DNA from: Candidatus Dormiibacterota bacterium
GTDB taxonomy: Bacteria > Chloroflexota > Dormibacteria > Aeolococcales > Aeolococcaceae
DNA length: 64,000 nt
Reading direction: 5' to 3'
NCBI GenBank assembly: GCA_019245575.1
Contig: JAFARE010000001.1
Span: forward strand, 204,015-268,014
Shown: piece after piece, positions 12,617 through 22,682 of the stretch
Layout: each line of letters begins with the position of its first letter
How positions within the stretch are numbered: the first letter of the stretch is position 1
Notes under the pieces: model-generated
Database searches by the model: none
Told to the model about the DNA's origin: nothing
The model's input: only the letters and a program-made list of their open reading frames with translations
Made by a program: the position numbers and the translations under genes

Positions 12617-14843
12617 TGGGCTGCAGCGCCTCTTCATACGCATCGCGCGCGGCCTCGAGCGAGACGTCGAGAACGCCGGAGAACGTGATGCGGCTGCCCC
12701 CCACTGTGCCGAGTGCTCGAAGAGGTACCGAATGTCGAGCTGCCAGGTCCTGCAGCTGCACAAGTGCCTCCCTTGCATAGCTGATGAGAAACCGGGACTG
12801 GCCCTCGCCGAACAGTATACCGGCCGCCTCGAAGGGCGCCCGTTCGCCGTCCGGTGGATGTGTCAGCTCCGCGATCTCGGCGCGGAGCCCGAGGCCGCTC
12901 CAGATGGCGCACTCGGCTGCGGCCACGCCGAGGCCGCCCTCCGCCAGGTCGTGGGCGGAATGCAGCAGGCCGGCGGCGATGGCCTCGCCCACGAAGCTCT
13001 GCACGCGGCGCTCCAGGTCCAGGTCGAGGTCCGGCGCGACCTTGGCGTTGACGCCGAAGCCGAGGCGTTGCAGCTCGCTCGCATCGAGCCGCCCGGCGAG
13101 TGGTCCGGCCACCGCGATCTCGTCGCCCTCGGACGCGAACGCCGCGGCGCAGTGCCGCGCCACATCGTCGATCACGCCGACCATGCCGATGACCACCGTG
13201 GGTGCGATGCGGCTCCGCTCCGACTCGTTGTACAGGCTCACGTTGCCGCTCACCACGGGCACACCCAGCGCGGTGCAGGCGTCGGCGATGCCCGCGATGG
13301 CGTCGTGCAGGTCCCAGTACACGTCGTTGACCTCGGGGTTGCCGAAGTTGAGGCAGTTCGTGAGCGCGACCGGCCGCGCGCCCGTGGCCACAACGTTGCG
13401 CGCCGCCTCGCACACCGCGATCGCCGCTCCGCGGCGCGGAGCGAGCGAGGTGTAGCGGGCGTTGCCGTCGGTGCACATCGCCAGGCCGCGGACTGAGCCG
13501 GGGATGCGCACAACTGCGGCATCGCCCCCCGGTCTCACCACGGTGGCGTCACCCACCTGGTGGTCGTAGGTGCGGAACACGGCGCGGCGGCTGCCCAGGT
13601 TGGGGCTGCGCAGCAGGCGCAGCAATGTCTCCTCCATGGGCCAGGGTGAGGCCCACATGCGGTGCTCTAGGGTCATGGCGCGCTCCGGCCGCGGCCCGGG
13701 GGCGGTGCGCTGCGGCACGCCGTCGACGAGCACGTCCAGAGGCAGGTCGCACACCGCCGCGCCGCCGTCGCGCACCACGAAGCGCTGCTCGGCGACCACA
13801 CGGCCGACGACGTCGGAGTGCAGGTCCCAGCGCTCGAACACCTGCTGCACCGCGTCCACGTCCTGGGGACGCACGACGACGAGCATGCGCTCCTGCGACT
13901 CGCTGAGCATGACCTCGTACGGGGTCATCCCTTGCTCGCGCCGGGCCACGCGCGCGACGTCGATCTCCACGCCGACCCCGCCGCGATGGGCCAGCTCCGC
14001 GGCGCTGCCGCAGAGGCCCGCCGCGCCGAGGTCCTGCATGGCCACGATGCGCGGATCGCCGGCGAGCTCGAGGCACGCCTCCATCAGGCACTTCTCCAGG
14101 AACGGATTGCCCACCTGCACCGCGGGGCGCCGTTCCTCGCTGGAGTCGTCGAACTGGACGCTGGCGAAGCTCGCCCCATGGATGCCGTCGCGGCCCGTGT
14201 CGGCGCCCACCAGAAGCACCGCGTTGCCGGGACCGCGCGCGCTGGCACGCGTCAGGCGCTCACTCGGCACCACACCCACGCACATCGCGTTGACGATGCA
14301 GTTCTCGCGATAGCTCTCGTCGAAGTACAGCTCGCCGCCCACCGTGGGCACGCCGATGCAGTTGCCGTATCCGCCAATCCCGGCAACAACTCCCTCGAAG
14401 AGGTGGCGCTGCCGGGGCTCCTCCAGCGGACCGAAGCGCAGTGAGTCGAGGAGCGCCACCGGCCGCGCCCCCATGGTGAAGATGTCGCGCAGGATCCCGC
14501 CGACGCCGGTCGCGGCGCCCTGGTACGGCTCTATCGCGCTGGGATGGTTGTGCGACTCGATCTTGAAGACGCACGCGAAACCGTCGCCCACATCCACCGC
14601 ACCCGCGTTCTCGCCCGGCCCCTGGAGCACGGCAGCGCCGGTGGTGGGCAGCGCGCGCAGCAGGGGCTTGCTCGTCTTGTAGCTGCAGTGCTCGCTCCAG
14701 AGCGCGCCCAGGATGCCGAGCTCGACGTGGTTCGGCTCGCGCCCGAGCAGGCGCGCCGCGGCCTCGTACTCCGCGCGCGAGAGCGCGACCTCGGCGAGCG
14801 CCGCGTCCGTCGGCGGCGCTGCTCCGGCGGAGATCACGCTCAC
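12609..14843 (-). CDS. purL: Phosphoribosylformylglycinamidine synthase subunit PurL (small form)
   Basis: ATP-dependent synthetase subunit of the PurS-PurQ-PurL complex that makes FGAM from FGAR. At 744 aa it is the small PurL that requires separate PurQ and PurS, both encoded just upstream. Motifs are [39 protein letters not shown] and [20 protein letters not shown]. The start is the GTG at 14843, overlapping the purQ stop as GTGA; the track start at 14939 is inside purQ. Confidence 0.97.
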   Translation of the reverse strand: MSVISAGAAPPTDAALAEVALSRAEYEAAARLLGREPNHVELGILGALWSEHCSYKTSKPLLRALPTTGAAVLQGPGENAGAVDVGDGFACVFKIESHNHPSAIEPYQGAATGVGGILRDIFTMGARPVALLDSLRFGPLEEPRQRHLFEGVVAGIGGYGNCIGVPTVGGELYFDESYRENCIVNAMCVGVVPSERLTRASARGPGNAVLLVGADTGRDGIHGASFASVQFDDSSEERRPAVQVGNPFLEKCLMEACLELAGDPRIVAMQDLGAAGLCGSAAELAHRGGVGVEIDVARVARREQGMTPYEVMLSESQERMLVVVRPQDVDAVQQVFERWDLHSDVVGRVVAEQRFVVRDGGAAVCDLPLDVLVDGVPQRTAPGPRPERAMTLEHRMWASPWPMEETLLRLLRSPNLGSRRAVFRTYDHQVGDATVVRPGGDAAVVRIPGSVRGLAMCTDGNARYTSLAPRRGAAIAVCEAARNVVATGARPVALTNCLNFGNPEVNDVYWDLHDAIAGIADACTALGVPVVSGNVSLYNESERSRIAPTVVIGMVGVIDDVARHCAAAFASEGDEIAVAGPLAGRLDASELQRLGFGVNAKVAPDLDLDLERRVQSFVGEAIAAGLLHSAHDLAEGGLGVAAAECAIWSGLGLRAEIAELTHPPDGERAPFEAAGILFGEGQSRFLISYAREALVQLQDLAARHSVPLRALGTVGGSRITFSGVLDVSLEAARDAYEEALQPSA

Positions 14844-15556
14844 CGCGTCGAGGCCGCGAGCGCGCCGTCGCGCCGCAGCGACCGCGCCACGGAGGTGATC
14901 AGCCGCATGCCGTCGGCGGAGCCGAGCAGCGGCTCGCATGCGCGCTCCGGGTGGGGCATCATGCCGAGCACGTTGTGCGCCGGGTTGACGATCCCGGCGA
15001 TGTCACGCATCGACCCGTTCGGGGTCGCCGCGCCGACGGCGAGGCCGGCGGGTGTGACGTAGCGGAAGACCACGCGCTCATCGCGCTCCAGCTCGTCGAG
15101 GGTCGCCTCGTCGGCGACGTAGCGGCCCTCCCCGTGCGAAACCGGGATCTGCAGCACGTCGCCCACCCGGCACGACGCGGTGAACGCGCAGGAGTCAGTC
15201 TCGACGCGCAGCCACGACGGCTCGCAGCGGAACTGCAGGGACGCGTTGCGCGTCAGCGCGCCGGGGAGCAGATGCGCCTCGCACAGCACCTGGAAGCCGT
15301 TGCAGATGCCCCACGCCAGGCCGCCGCCCTCCGTGAACTCCACGACCGCCTCCATCAGCGGCGCAAAGCGCGCCACCGCGCCGGCGCGGAGATAGTCGCC
15401 GTACGAGAACCCGCCCGGCAGCATCACGCAGTCGGCGCCACGCAGGTCGCGGTCCTTGTGCCACAGCATCACCGCCTCGTTGCCAGACAGCTCCACCGCG
15501 TGCGCACAGTCCCGGTCCGACCACGTCCCGGGGAACACCGCGATGCCGAACCTCAC
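14840..15556 (-). CDS. purQ: Phosphoribosylformylglycinamidine synthase subunit PurQ (glutaminase)
   Basis: Class I glutamine amidotransferase that supplies ammonia to PurL. It opens with [17 protein letters not shown] and has the nucleophile motif [12 protein letters not shown], the oxyanion loop [15 protein letters not shown], and the His/Glu pair in [12 protein letters not shown]. At 238 aa the length is normal. The start is the GTG at 15556, overlapping the purS stop (GTGA); the track ORF of 385 aa begins in purS in another frame. Confidence 0.97.
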   Translation of the reverse strand: MRFGIAVFPGTWSDRDCAHAVELSGNEAVMLWHKDRDLRGADCVMLPGGFSYGDYLRAGAVARFAPLMEAVVEFTEGGGLAWGICNGFQVLCEAHLLPGALTRNASLQFRCEPSWLRVETDSCAFTASCRVGDVLQIPVSHGEGRYVADEATLDELERDERVVFRYVTPAGLAVGAATPNGSMRDIAGIVNPAHNVLGMMPHPERACEPLLGSADGMRLITSVARSLRRDGALAASTR

Positions 15557-15828
15557 GATGCGGCAGCCGCCTCCGCGACCGCGCGCACCGCGTCGATGCG
15601 GTAGTCCTCGATCACCGGGTTGCGCAGCAGGCGGTCGCACATCGACTCGACCGCTGCGCGCGCACCCTGCTCGTCGCCGGCGTCCAGCTCCACCTGAATG
15701 TGCTTGCCCACGCGCACACCGTGCACGTCGGCGAAGCCGAGACGGCGCAACCCATCGCGCACCACCAGGCCCTGCGGGTCGTTGACCACGGGCTTGAGGT
15801 GCACGACCACGTCGGCGATGAAGATCAC
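15553..15828 (-). CDS. purS: Phosphoribosylformylglycinamidine synthase subunit PurS
   Basis: A 91-aa structural subunit bridging PurL and PurQ. It reads VIFIADVVVHLKPVVNDPQG followed by LRRLGFADVHGVRVGKH, the canonical PurS pattern. The GTG start at 15828 overlaps the purC stop (GTGA). The track start at 15933 would add 35 unrelated residues from inside purC. Confidence 0.95.
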   Translation of the reverse strand: MIFIADVVVHLKPVVNDPQGLVVRDGLRRLGFADVHGVRVGKHIQVELDAGDEQGARAAVESMCDRLLRNPVIEDYRIDAVRAVAEAAAAS

Positions 15829-16706
15829 GACAGGCGGACGCCGCAGATGCGCTCCGCGGCCTCGCGGTAGCGCTGCGTGGTGCCGCGCACCACGTCGTCC
15901 GGAAGCTCGGGGCCGGGGGCCGTCTTGTCCCACTGCAGCGTCTCGAGGTAGTCGCGCACGAACTGCTTGTCGAACGACACCACGGCCTCGCCCTCACGCC
16001 ACTCGTCTATCTCCCAGAAGCGCGACGAGTCAGGGGTGAGCACCTCGTCGATCAGCGTGAGTGTGCCGTCGATGAAGCCGAACTCGAACTTGGTGTCTGC
16101 GAGGTACACGCCGGCCGCCTCACAGCGCTCGGTGGCGTGCTTGAAGATGGCGAGCGACACATCCTCGAGGCGCTGCGCGAGCTCGGCGCCGACCAGCTCG
16201 CGCAGCCGGGCTCGGGAGATGTTCTCGTCGTGTCCGTCGTCGTTCTTCATCGCCGGCGTGAACCGCGGTTCCGGCAGGCGCGACGACTCCTTCAGCCCGG
16301 CGGGCAGGTCCTCGCCGGCAAGTGTGCCCTGCGTGCGGTACTCCTTCCAGCCGGAGCCGGAGATGAACCCGCGGACCACGCACTCGATGTCGATGCGGTC
16401 CGCCTGAGCCACGTGCATGCAGCGCTCGCGCCACTCCTCGGGCACGCCCTCCGGCAGCGCGGCGCCCTGGTCGGGCAGCAGGTGGTTGGGCACGATGTCG
16501 CGCAGCGAGTCGAACCAGCGCAGCGACATCTGCGTCAGCACGCGTCCCTTATCCGGGATCGGCGTGGGGAGCACGACGTCGAACGCGCTGATGCGGTCCG
16601 TCGCGACCATCAGCAGCGTTCCATCCGCGAGCCGGTACGTGTCGCGCACCTTGCCCCGGCGATACAGCTCGAGACCCGTGATGTCCGCAGCGCTGAGCAC
16701 GCTCAT
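15825..16706 (-). CDS. purC: Phosphoribosylaminoimidazole-succinocarboxamide synthase (SAICAR synthetase, PurC)
   Basis: Joins CAIR and aspartate with ATP. The 293-aa protein is of the longer type and has RGKVRDTYRLADGTLLMVAT, DRISAFDVVLPTPIPDKG, RGFISGSGWKEY and LADTKFEFGF followed by LIDEVLTPDSSRFW. It lies 3 nt after the purB stop and overlaps purS, the second gene of the operon. Confidence 0.97.
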   Translation of the reverse strand: MSVLSAADITGLELYRRGKVRDTYRLADGTLLMVATDRISAFDVVLPTPIPDKGRVLTQMSLRWFDSLRDIVPNHLLPDQGAALPEGVPEEWRERCMHVAQADRIDIECVVRGFISGSGWKEYRTQGTLAGEDLPAGLKESSRLPEPRFTPAMKNDDGHDENISRARLRELVGAELAQRLEDVSLAIFKHATERCEAAGVYLADTKFEFGFIDGTLTLIDEVLTPDSSRFWEIDEWREGEAVVSFDKQFVRDYLETLQWDKTAPGPELPDDVVRGTTQRYREAAERICGVRLS

Positions 16707-16709
16707 GGT

Positions 16710-18083
<1,374 letters not shown>

Positions 18084-18091
18084 CTGCCCTC

Positions 18092-18097
18092 ATTCTA
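18092..18097 (-). promoter_or_regulatory. -10 box (TAGAAT) of the purine operon, 8 nt before the purB start
   Basis: On the minus strand TAGAAT is followed by GAGGGCAG and then the purB GTG. With the usual 6-7 nt from -10 to transcription start, the mRNA would begin at or within a couple of bases of the start codon. The same geometry recurs before guaB3, gdhA, hom, metH and others in this window. Confidence 0.55.
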
Positions 18098-18130
18098 CCG
18101 GCTGGCTTCGCAGCGGCCTTTTGCCGGCCG

Positions 18131-18263
18131 GTGAGGGCGGTGGGCACCTGGCTTGCGGTTGTCGCTGCTTGAACGCCGCTCGGCGTTCAATGCCGCTACC
18201 GTCGGCCGCAGGGACAGCTGCGGCCTCCTTACGCCCTCCAGCCGAGATGCCCACCGCCCTCAC
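18131..18263. repeat. Structured intergenic element: perfect 16-bp inverted repeat enclosing two hairpins
   Basis: GTGAGGGCGGTGGGCA at 18131-18146 is the exact reverse complement of 18248-18263. Pairing continues imperfectly inward (GGCT against AGCC). Two independent hairpins lie inside: 18169-18190 (9-bp stem TTGAACGCC / GGCGTTCAA, loop GCTC) and 18204-18225 (8-bp stem GGCCGCAG / CTGCGGCC, 6-nt loop). The element fills most of the 212-nt divergent gap between purB and the phosphodiesterase gene. It could be a structured RNA, a dispersed palindromic repeat or an operator array. I do not recognise a known RNA family. Confidence 0.7.
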
Positions 18264-18295
18264 GCCGCGCAGGTCGAGTGCGAAGCTGACAGGGA

Positions 18296-19075
18296 ATGGC
18301 GGGGCAGGTGATCCGCTCGCTCCATCTTGCTGCGCGGCCGATTGTCATCGCGCATCGCGGCGCCTCCAGGATTGCGCCGGAGAACTCTCTGCCGGCGTTC
18401 GAAGCGGCGATCGAGATCGGCTGCGACGCGGTCGAGCTCGACGTGCGCCGCACCGCTGACGGCGTGCTCGTGCTGCACCACGCGGCAGCGCGGCGGGGCA
18501 CGCCGGTGGCGCGCCTCACCTACCGCGAGCTGGCGCGCCGCTCACGGCATCCGCCGGCGCGCCTGACCGACGCGCTGGATCTGTGCTCCGGGCGCATCGG
18601 CATGGACATCGAGATCAAGGAGCCGGGCATCGAGGCAGAGGTGCTGCGCGTGGTCGCGCAACGGTTTGCCCGCGGCGCGCTTCTGATCACGTCGTTCCAT
18701 GAATCGGTCATCACGTCCGTCAAGCGCGCGGATCCGAGCATCCCGTGCGGCCTGCTGGTCGCTCCGGGTCGTGGCCGCCGGGCGCCGGCCGCGGCGCCCA
18801 TCGAGTGGGCGGCCAGTTGCGGGGCGGACGTGGTGCTGCCGCACCGCCTCCTGGCGCCGACGTGGCAGCTCAGGCCGCGGCGCTCGCGGCACGGCCTCCT
18901 CGGCGTCGCGGATCGCGCCGGGGTGCCGGTGATCCTGTGGACGGTGAACGGCGCCCGTCAGGCGGCGCGGCTCCTCGGCGACGAGCGCGTGGCGGGGATA
19001 ATCACGGACCTGCCCGACCAGGCCTGCGACCTTCGCCGGCGGCTGGGACCCGCCGGCGGTCCGCCCCCACGTTGA
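18296..19075 (+). CDS. Glycerophosphodiester phosphodiesterase family protein
   Basis: Predicted to hydrolyse glycerophosphodiesters to glycerol-3-phosphate and an alcohol. The 259-aa protein has the GDPD motifs PIVIAHRGASRIAPENSLPA (catalytic His and Glu), DAVELDVRRT (metal ligands), VLVLHH (second catalytic His; the usual HD is HH here), DIEIKEPG (metal Glu) and the C-terminal VILWTVN. No signal peptide is evident, so it is probably cytoplasmic. The ATG at 18296 directly follows AGGGA. It diverges from the purine operon across the structured element; no functional link to purines is evident. Confidence 0.88.
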   Translation: MAGQVIRSLHLAARPIVIAHRGASRIAPENSLPAFEAAIEIGCDAVELDVRRTADGVLVLHHAAARRGTPVARLTYRELARRSRHPPARLTDALDLCSGRIGMDIEIKEPGIEAEVLRVVAQRFARGALLITSFHESVITSVKRADPSIPCGLLVAPGRGRRAPAAAPIEWAASCGADVVLPHRLLAPTWQLRPRRSRHGLLGVADRAGVPVILWTVNGARQAARLLGDERVAGIITDLPDQACDLRRRLGPAGGPPPR

Positions 19076-19151
19076 GTTTCCCTGTGCCCGAACGCGTAAC
19101 CGCCCAAGCGCGCCGTGCGTTCCCCGGTCGAGTGCGCCCGGAGCACCGCCA

Positions 19152-19715
19152 ATGACCCTCCCGCGGGCGTACGAGGATCAACTCGTCGAGAGGGCCAAAC
19201 AGGATGCCGAAGCCTTTGGTGAGCTTTATGACCACTACTTCGGCCAGATCTACAGATTTGTGTACAGCAGGCTCCACGAGCAGGAGGCTGCCGAGGACGT
19301 CACGTCCGAGGTGTTCTTCAAGGCCCTGCGCGCAATCGGGCGGTACCGGCCTTCTGGGCACCCCTTCAGCGCCTGGCTCTACCAGATTGCAGTCAACGCG
19401 ATCAATGACCACTATCGAAGCCGCCGGCCGACGTCGAGCCTGGAGTCGGCGATTGCAGTCCCCGACCCTCAGCGCCCTGTCGCCGAGCGGGTTGCGGACA
19501 GCGCTGAGGCTGCGCGCGTCTGGTCCGCCATCGACTCCCTCCCTCCACAGCAGAGGATGGCGATGACCCTCAAGCTCGGCGAGGACCTCAAGCTGGCCCA
19601 GATCGGCCAGATCATGGGCAAGAGTGAGGGCGCCATCAAGCTGCTGATCCACCGCGGCATGATCGGGGTGCGCCAGCGCCTGGGCGTCGTCGTGAGCGTC
19701 GAGGAGCGTGCCTGA
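19152..19715 (+). CDS. ECF-type RNA polymerase sigma factor
   Basis: A 187-aa sigma-70-family factor with region 2 (residues about 20-90: AFGELYDHYFGQIYRFVYSR, DVTSEVFFKALRAIGRY, FSAWLYQIAVNAINDHYRS) and region 4 (about 125-180: SLPPQQRMAMTLKLGEDL, IGQIMGKSEGAIKLLIHRG). GGAG lies 9 nt before the ATG. The stop and the next start form TGATG, so it is translationally coupled to the downstream membrane protein, its likely anti-sigma factor. The ECF subgroup cannot be assigned from sequence alone. Confidence 0.93.
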   Translation: MTLPRAYEDQLVERAKQDAEAFGELYDHYFGQIYRFVYSRLHEQEAAEDVTSEVFFKALRAIGRYRPSGHPFSAWLYQIAVNAINDHYRSRRPTSSLESAIAVPDPQRPVAERVADSAEAARVWSAIDSLPPQQRMAMTLKLGEDLKLAQIGQIMGKSEGAIKLLIHRGMIGVRQRLGVVVSVEERA

Positions 19716-22033
19716 TGGCCCGCGAGCGGCGCCCGCGGCGCAACAGCCACAACGGGAAGGGCAGCCTGCCACCCCCGTGGCTCTCCGGCTGGTTCGACCC
19801 TGAGCTCAAGGAGCTCTTCGAGAAGGAGCCCGAGCTCTACGAGACCGCCCATCTGCTCCGCGCCTCGCGGCCGGAGGCGCAGCCGGACGACCAGTACCGC
19901 CGCCGCCTCCGTGCGTCCCTGATGGCTGAGGCCGAGGGGGCGGTCGGCCGCCAGGGGCCCCTGCGCCGCTGGTTCATGCCCCGGCCGCGCCATCTCGCCT
20001 GGGGCGGGGCTGCCGCCGGCGTGGCCCTGGTGGCCGCCACTGCGCTCGCCCTCTTCTCGACGCACATGCAGGACCATCAGACCGTCACGGCGTTCTCGGA
20101 CGTGGCGGCGCTTCACTCGGTCAGCCCCGAGCAGGCCGTGACCGTGGCCTTCAACCAGCCGATGGACCACGCCGCCGTGGTCGCCGGGCTACGCATCCAG
20201 CCGGCCACCGAGATCACCACGGCGTGGCAGGGGAACAGCCTCGTGATCACGCCGGTGCACCACTTCGCCGGCAACACGCCGTACACGGTCAGCATCGCCC
20301 AGGCGGCCCTGCGCACCTCCATCGGCACTGTGGCCGCCGCGCCGCTCGTGATCACGTTCGGAACCGCCGCGACCCCGCCCCCCGTGGGCCAGACCAGCAG
20401 CACGCCGGAGCTCCAGCCGGCGCAGCTGGGCCAGGCTGCGAGCGGCAGCGGCGTCGCGTTCGCGCCGGACGGGTCGGTGGTCGCCGAGGCCGGCATCGTC
20501 GGCACCGCCGGCGCCACCGCTCCCCCCTCAGGCACGGCGGCGCCCACGTCGACCCCCACCGCGGCGCAGTCGCCCGCGGCCACCGCCACCGGCTCGGGCG
20601 TGCCGGCCGGACCCGCCCTGGTCTCCTTCGCAGGCCCCGGCGCCCAGCCGGTCGTGCTGGGCAAGGCCGCCGAGGCGGTCGGCTTCTCGCCGGACGGGAG
20701 CCGACTGGCCGTGGCCGAGGCCGCCGGCGAGGGCGCCAGCCAGGTGATCGTCGCGGCGGCAGACGGCAGCAATGCCTCCGTCGTGGCCACCAGCGGCAGC
20801 CCGGTCGTGGGCGTCGCGTGGCCCGGCGCGGGGCGCCTCGTCTATGCGACTTCTGACGCGATACATACGATCGACCTGCCCGGAACAAGCGCCACCGTCA
20901 CGCTGCCGTCCAGCGCCGGGCCGGTGACCGCGCTCTCGCCCGACGGCCGCCACGCATACCTGGCCCCCGCCGCCGGCACCGGCGGGATCCTGCTCGACAT
21001 CGCTGACGGCTCCACCCGGACCCTCACCGGGTCGGTGAGCCAGGTGGCCTTCAGCGGCGACGGCGCCACGGTCGCGTGGGTCGACCAGTCGGGCGGGCAG
21101 CCACGCCTGCTCACCTCGCCGGTTGACCGTGATGCCCCAGCGCCCGTCTCAACGCTCGACCCCGGATCGCAGCTCACCCTGGCCGCGGTGAGCCACGACG
21201 GTGGCGAGGTCGCCTATTCGGTGAGCGGCCCCTCCCAGAGCGAGCAGCTCGTGGTGGCGCAGCTGCCCAGCGGCGCCGCGCTTGCGCTCGGGCCGGCGAC
21301 ACACGTCGCAGCCTTCGCGCCGCAGGGCGGCTCGATCGCGTACGTCGCCGCCGGCGCCTCTGGCTCCGTGGTCGAGCTCGCGCCCATCCCCGGGTATGTG
21401 CGGCCGCCCGCCGCGATGGTCCCCGCCCCCGCGATCGACGCGCTCAACGCCTTCGTCGCCGCCCAGGTGAGCGGCAACGCCGGACGGCTGCACGACCTCG
21501 CCGGCAGCGGCTTCGACCCCGTGGCGCTCACGCCGAAGGGCCTGTCCCGCGCCTACACCATCGACGCGTCCTCCTCGTCGCCCGGGAAGGTGTCGGCCGA
21601 CGTCGACCTCGTGGTCGACCCGACGTCGCATCACCAGGTGACGCGCGTCGCCGCCGAGACCCTCACGCTGACGCGCAGCGCAACGGGCGATGGATACCTC
21701 GTCACCGCGCTGGACGTCGCGGCGCTGCACGACCAGCCGGCAGGGCCGCACGTCGTGCGCGTCGCCGGCGGGCCGAGCGCATCGCACTACGTGGTCCAGG
21801 TCACCTTCGACAGCGACCTTGCCGCGGCCAGCGTGCCCGGCGCCATCACGGTGTCCGACGACAGCGGAACGGTGCTGCACGGGACGACCGTGTACGACGC
21901 CAACACGCGCGTCGCCACGGTGACGCTGGACTCGATGCCCGCCGGGCCGGTCACGGTGAAGGTCGACACGTCGCTGATGGACGTGAGCCGGCAGGCCCTC
22001 GCCGCAACCGTGACCGCCGTCACCGGCGGCTGA
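19715..22033 (+). CDS. Putative membrane-anchored anti-sigma factor with large exported sensor region
   Basis: A 772-aa protein coupled to the ECF sigma gene. Residues 1-93 are basic and cytoplasmic. A single TM helix lies at about 94-113 (WGGAAAGVALVAATALALF), and the remainder is predicted outside. There an Ig-like (Big_5/SbsA-type) domain occupies about 125-215, and a Pro/Thr/Ala linker about 255-300. Beta-propeller-like blades follow (FSPDGSRLAVAE, LSPDGRHAYLAP, FSGDGATVAWVD), and a second Ig-like domain ends the protein. No zinc anti-sigma HxxxCxxC motif is present; the cytoplasmic part has no Cys. The anti-sigma role is inferred from gene order and topology. Confidence 0.7.
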   Translation: MARERRPRRNSHNGKGSLPPPWLSGWFDPELKELFEKEPELYETAHLLRASRPEAQPDDQYRRRLRASLMAEAEGAVGRQGPLRRWFMPRPRHLAWGGAAAGVALVAATALALFSTHMQDHQTVTAFSDVAALHSVSPEQAVTVAFNQPMDHAAVVAGLRIQPATEITTAWQGNSLVITPVHHFAGNTPYTVSIAQAALRTSIGTVAAAPLVITFGTAATPPPVGQTSSTPELQPAQLGQAASGSGVAFAPDGSVVAEAGIVGTAGATAPPSGTAAPTSTPTAAQSPAATATGSGVPAGPALVSFAGPGAQPVVLGKAAEAVGFSPDGSRLAVAEAAGEGASQVIVAAADGSNASVVATSGSPVVGVAWPGAGRLVYATSDAIHTIDLPGTSATVTLPSSAGPVTALSPDGRHAYLAPAAGTGGILLDIADGSTRTLTGSVSQVAFSGDGATVAWVDQSGGQPRLLTSPVDRDAPAPVSTLDPGSQLTLAAVSHDGGEVAYSVSGPSQSEQLVVAQLPSGAALALGPATHVAAFAPQGGSIAYVAAGASGSVVELAPIPGYVRPPAAMVPAPAIDALNAFVAAQVSGNAGRLHDLAGSGFDPVALTPKGLSRAYTIDASSSSPGKVSADVDLVVDPTSHHQVTRVAAETLTLTRSATGDGYLVTALDVAALHDQPAGPHVVRVAGGPSASHYVVQVTFDSDLAAASVPGAITVSDDSGTVLHGTTVYDANTRVATVTLDSMPAGPVTVKVDTSLMDVSRQALAATVTAVTGG

Positions 22034-22678
22034 TCAGACCCGGACGAAGAGCGCGCTGACGGGGATGCGCAGCGTCCCGTCGGCGGCCTCATACCGCCGC
22101 GCCGCGTGGTGGCACGCGGATCGCACGTGCTCGGCCATGTCGTGCGGCAGCGCCGCCAGCTCCGCGGCGAGCGGCCCCTGCGTCACCAGCGCCGTCCAAC
22201 AGCTCGCGATTCCGTCGAAGCGCACGACGTCCTGGACCCGTGTCGCGACGCCTTCGGGTGGCGCAGCCAGCACCGAGTCCAGGTAGGCCGACGCGGCGCC
22301 GCATTCCGCCAATGCCGAGCTCAGTGACGCTTCGCAGGGCGGTGGAGCGCTGGGATCCCAGCATGCGATGAGCGCGGCTCCGCCGGGGCCGAGCGCCGCA
22401 CGCATCCATGCGGCTGCACCTGGGTGGAATCCGTGCGTGAACAGACTGCCCGCGCGGTCGCACAGGTCGCGCGGCGCAGGCGCATCCAGGTCGTCAGCCT
22501 CCACGCCGATGACGCGCCCGCCGGGCGCGACCCTCGAGCTGCACGCGCGCGTGAGCTCTCCGCCGTCGCAGAGCACGTCGCACACCACGTGCCCGGGGCT
22601 GATCGCCAGCGCCAGCGCAAGCTGCTCAGCCAGCGGGCGCAGCACCGCCGCTGCGTAGAGCTGCCCGTAGCGCAGCAC
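22034..22678 (-). CDS. SAM-dependent methyltransferase-like protein (degenerate motif I)
   Basis: A 214-aa protein resembling class I methyltransferases of the Methyltransf_11 type. VVCDVLCDGGELTRAC sits where motif I (xDxGxGxG) is expected, followed by RVIGVEA (motif II acidic residue) and ALGPGGAALIACW (motif post-III). Motif I is weak because the central glycines are partly replaced, so SAM binding is uncertain. The start is a GTG at 22678, 4 nt after the accC stop on the same strand, implying co-transcription with the biotin carboxylase. Its substrate cannot be guessed. The stop directly abuts the convergent anti-sigma gene. Confidence 0.6.
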   Translation of the reverse strand: MLRYGQLYAAAVLRPLAEQLALALAISPGHVVCDVLCDGGELTRACSSRVAPGGRVIGVEADDLDAPAPRDLCDRAGSLFTHGFHPGAAAWMRAALGPGGAALIACWDPSAPPPCEASLSSALAECGAASAYLDSVLAAPPEGVATRVQDVVRFDGIASCWTALVTQGPLAAELAALPHDMAEHVRSACHHAARRYEAADGTLRIPVSALFVRV

Positions 22679-22682
22679 GCGC

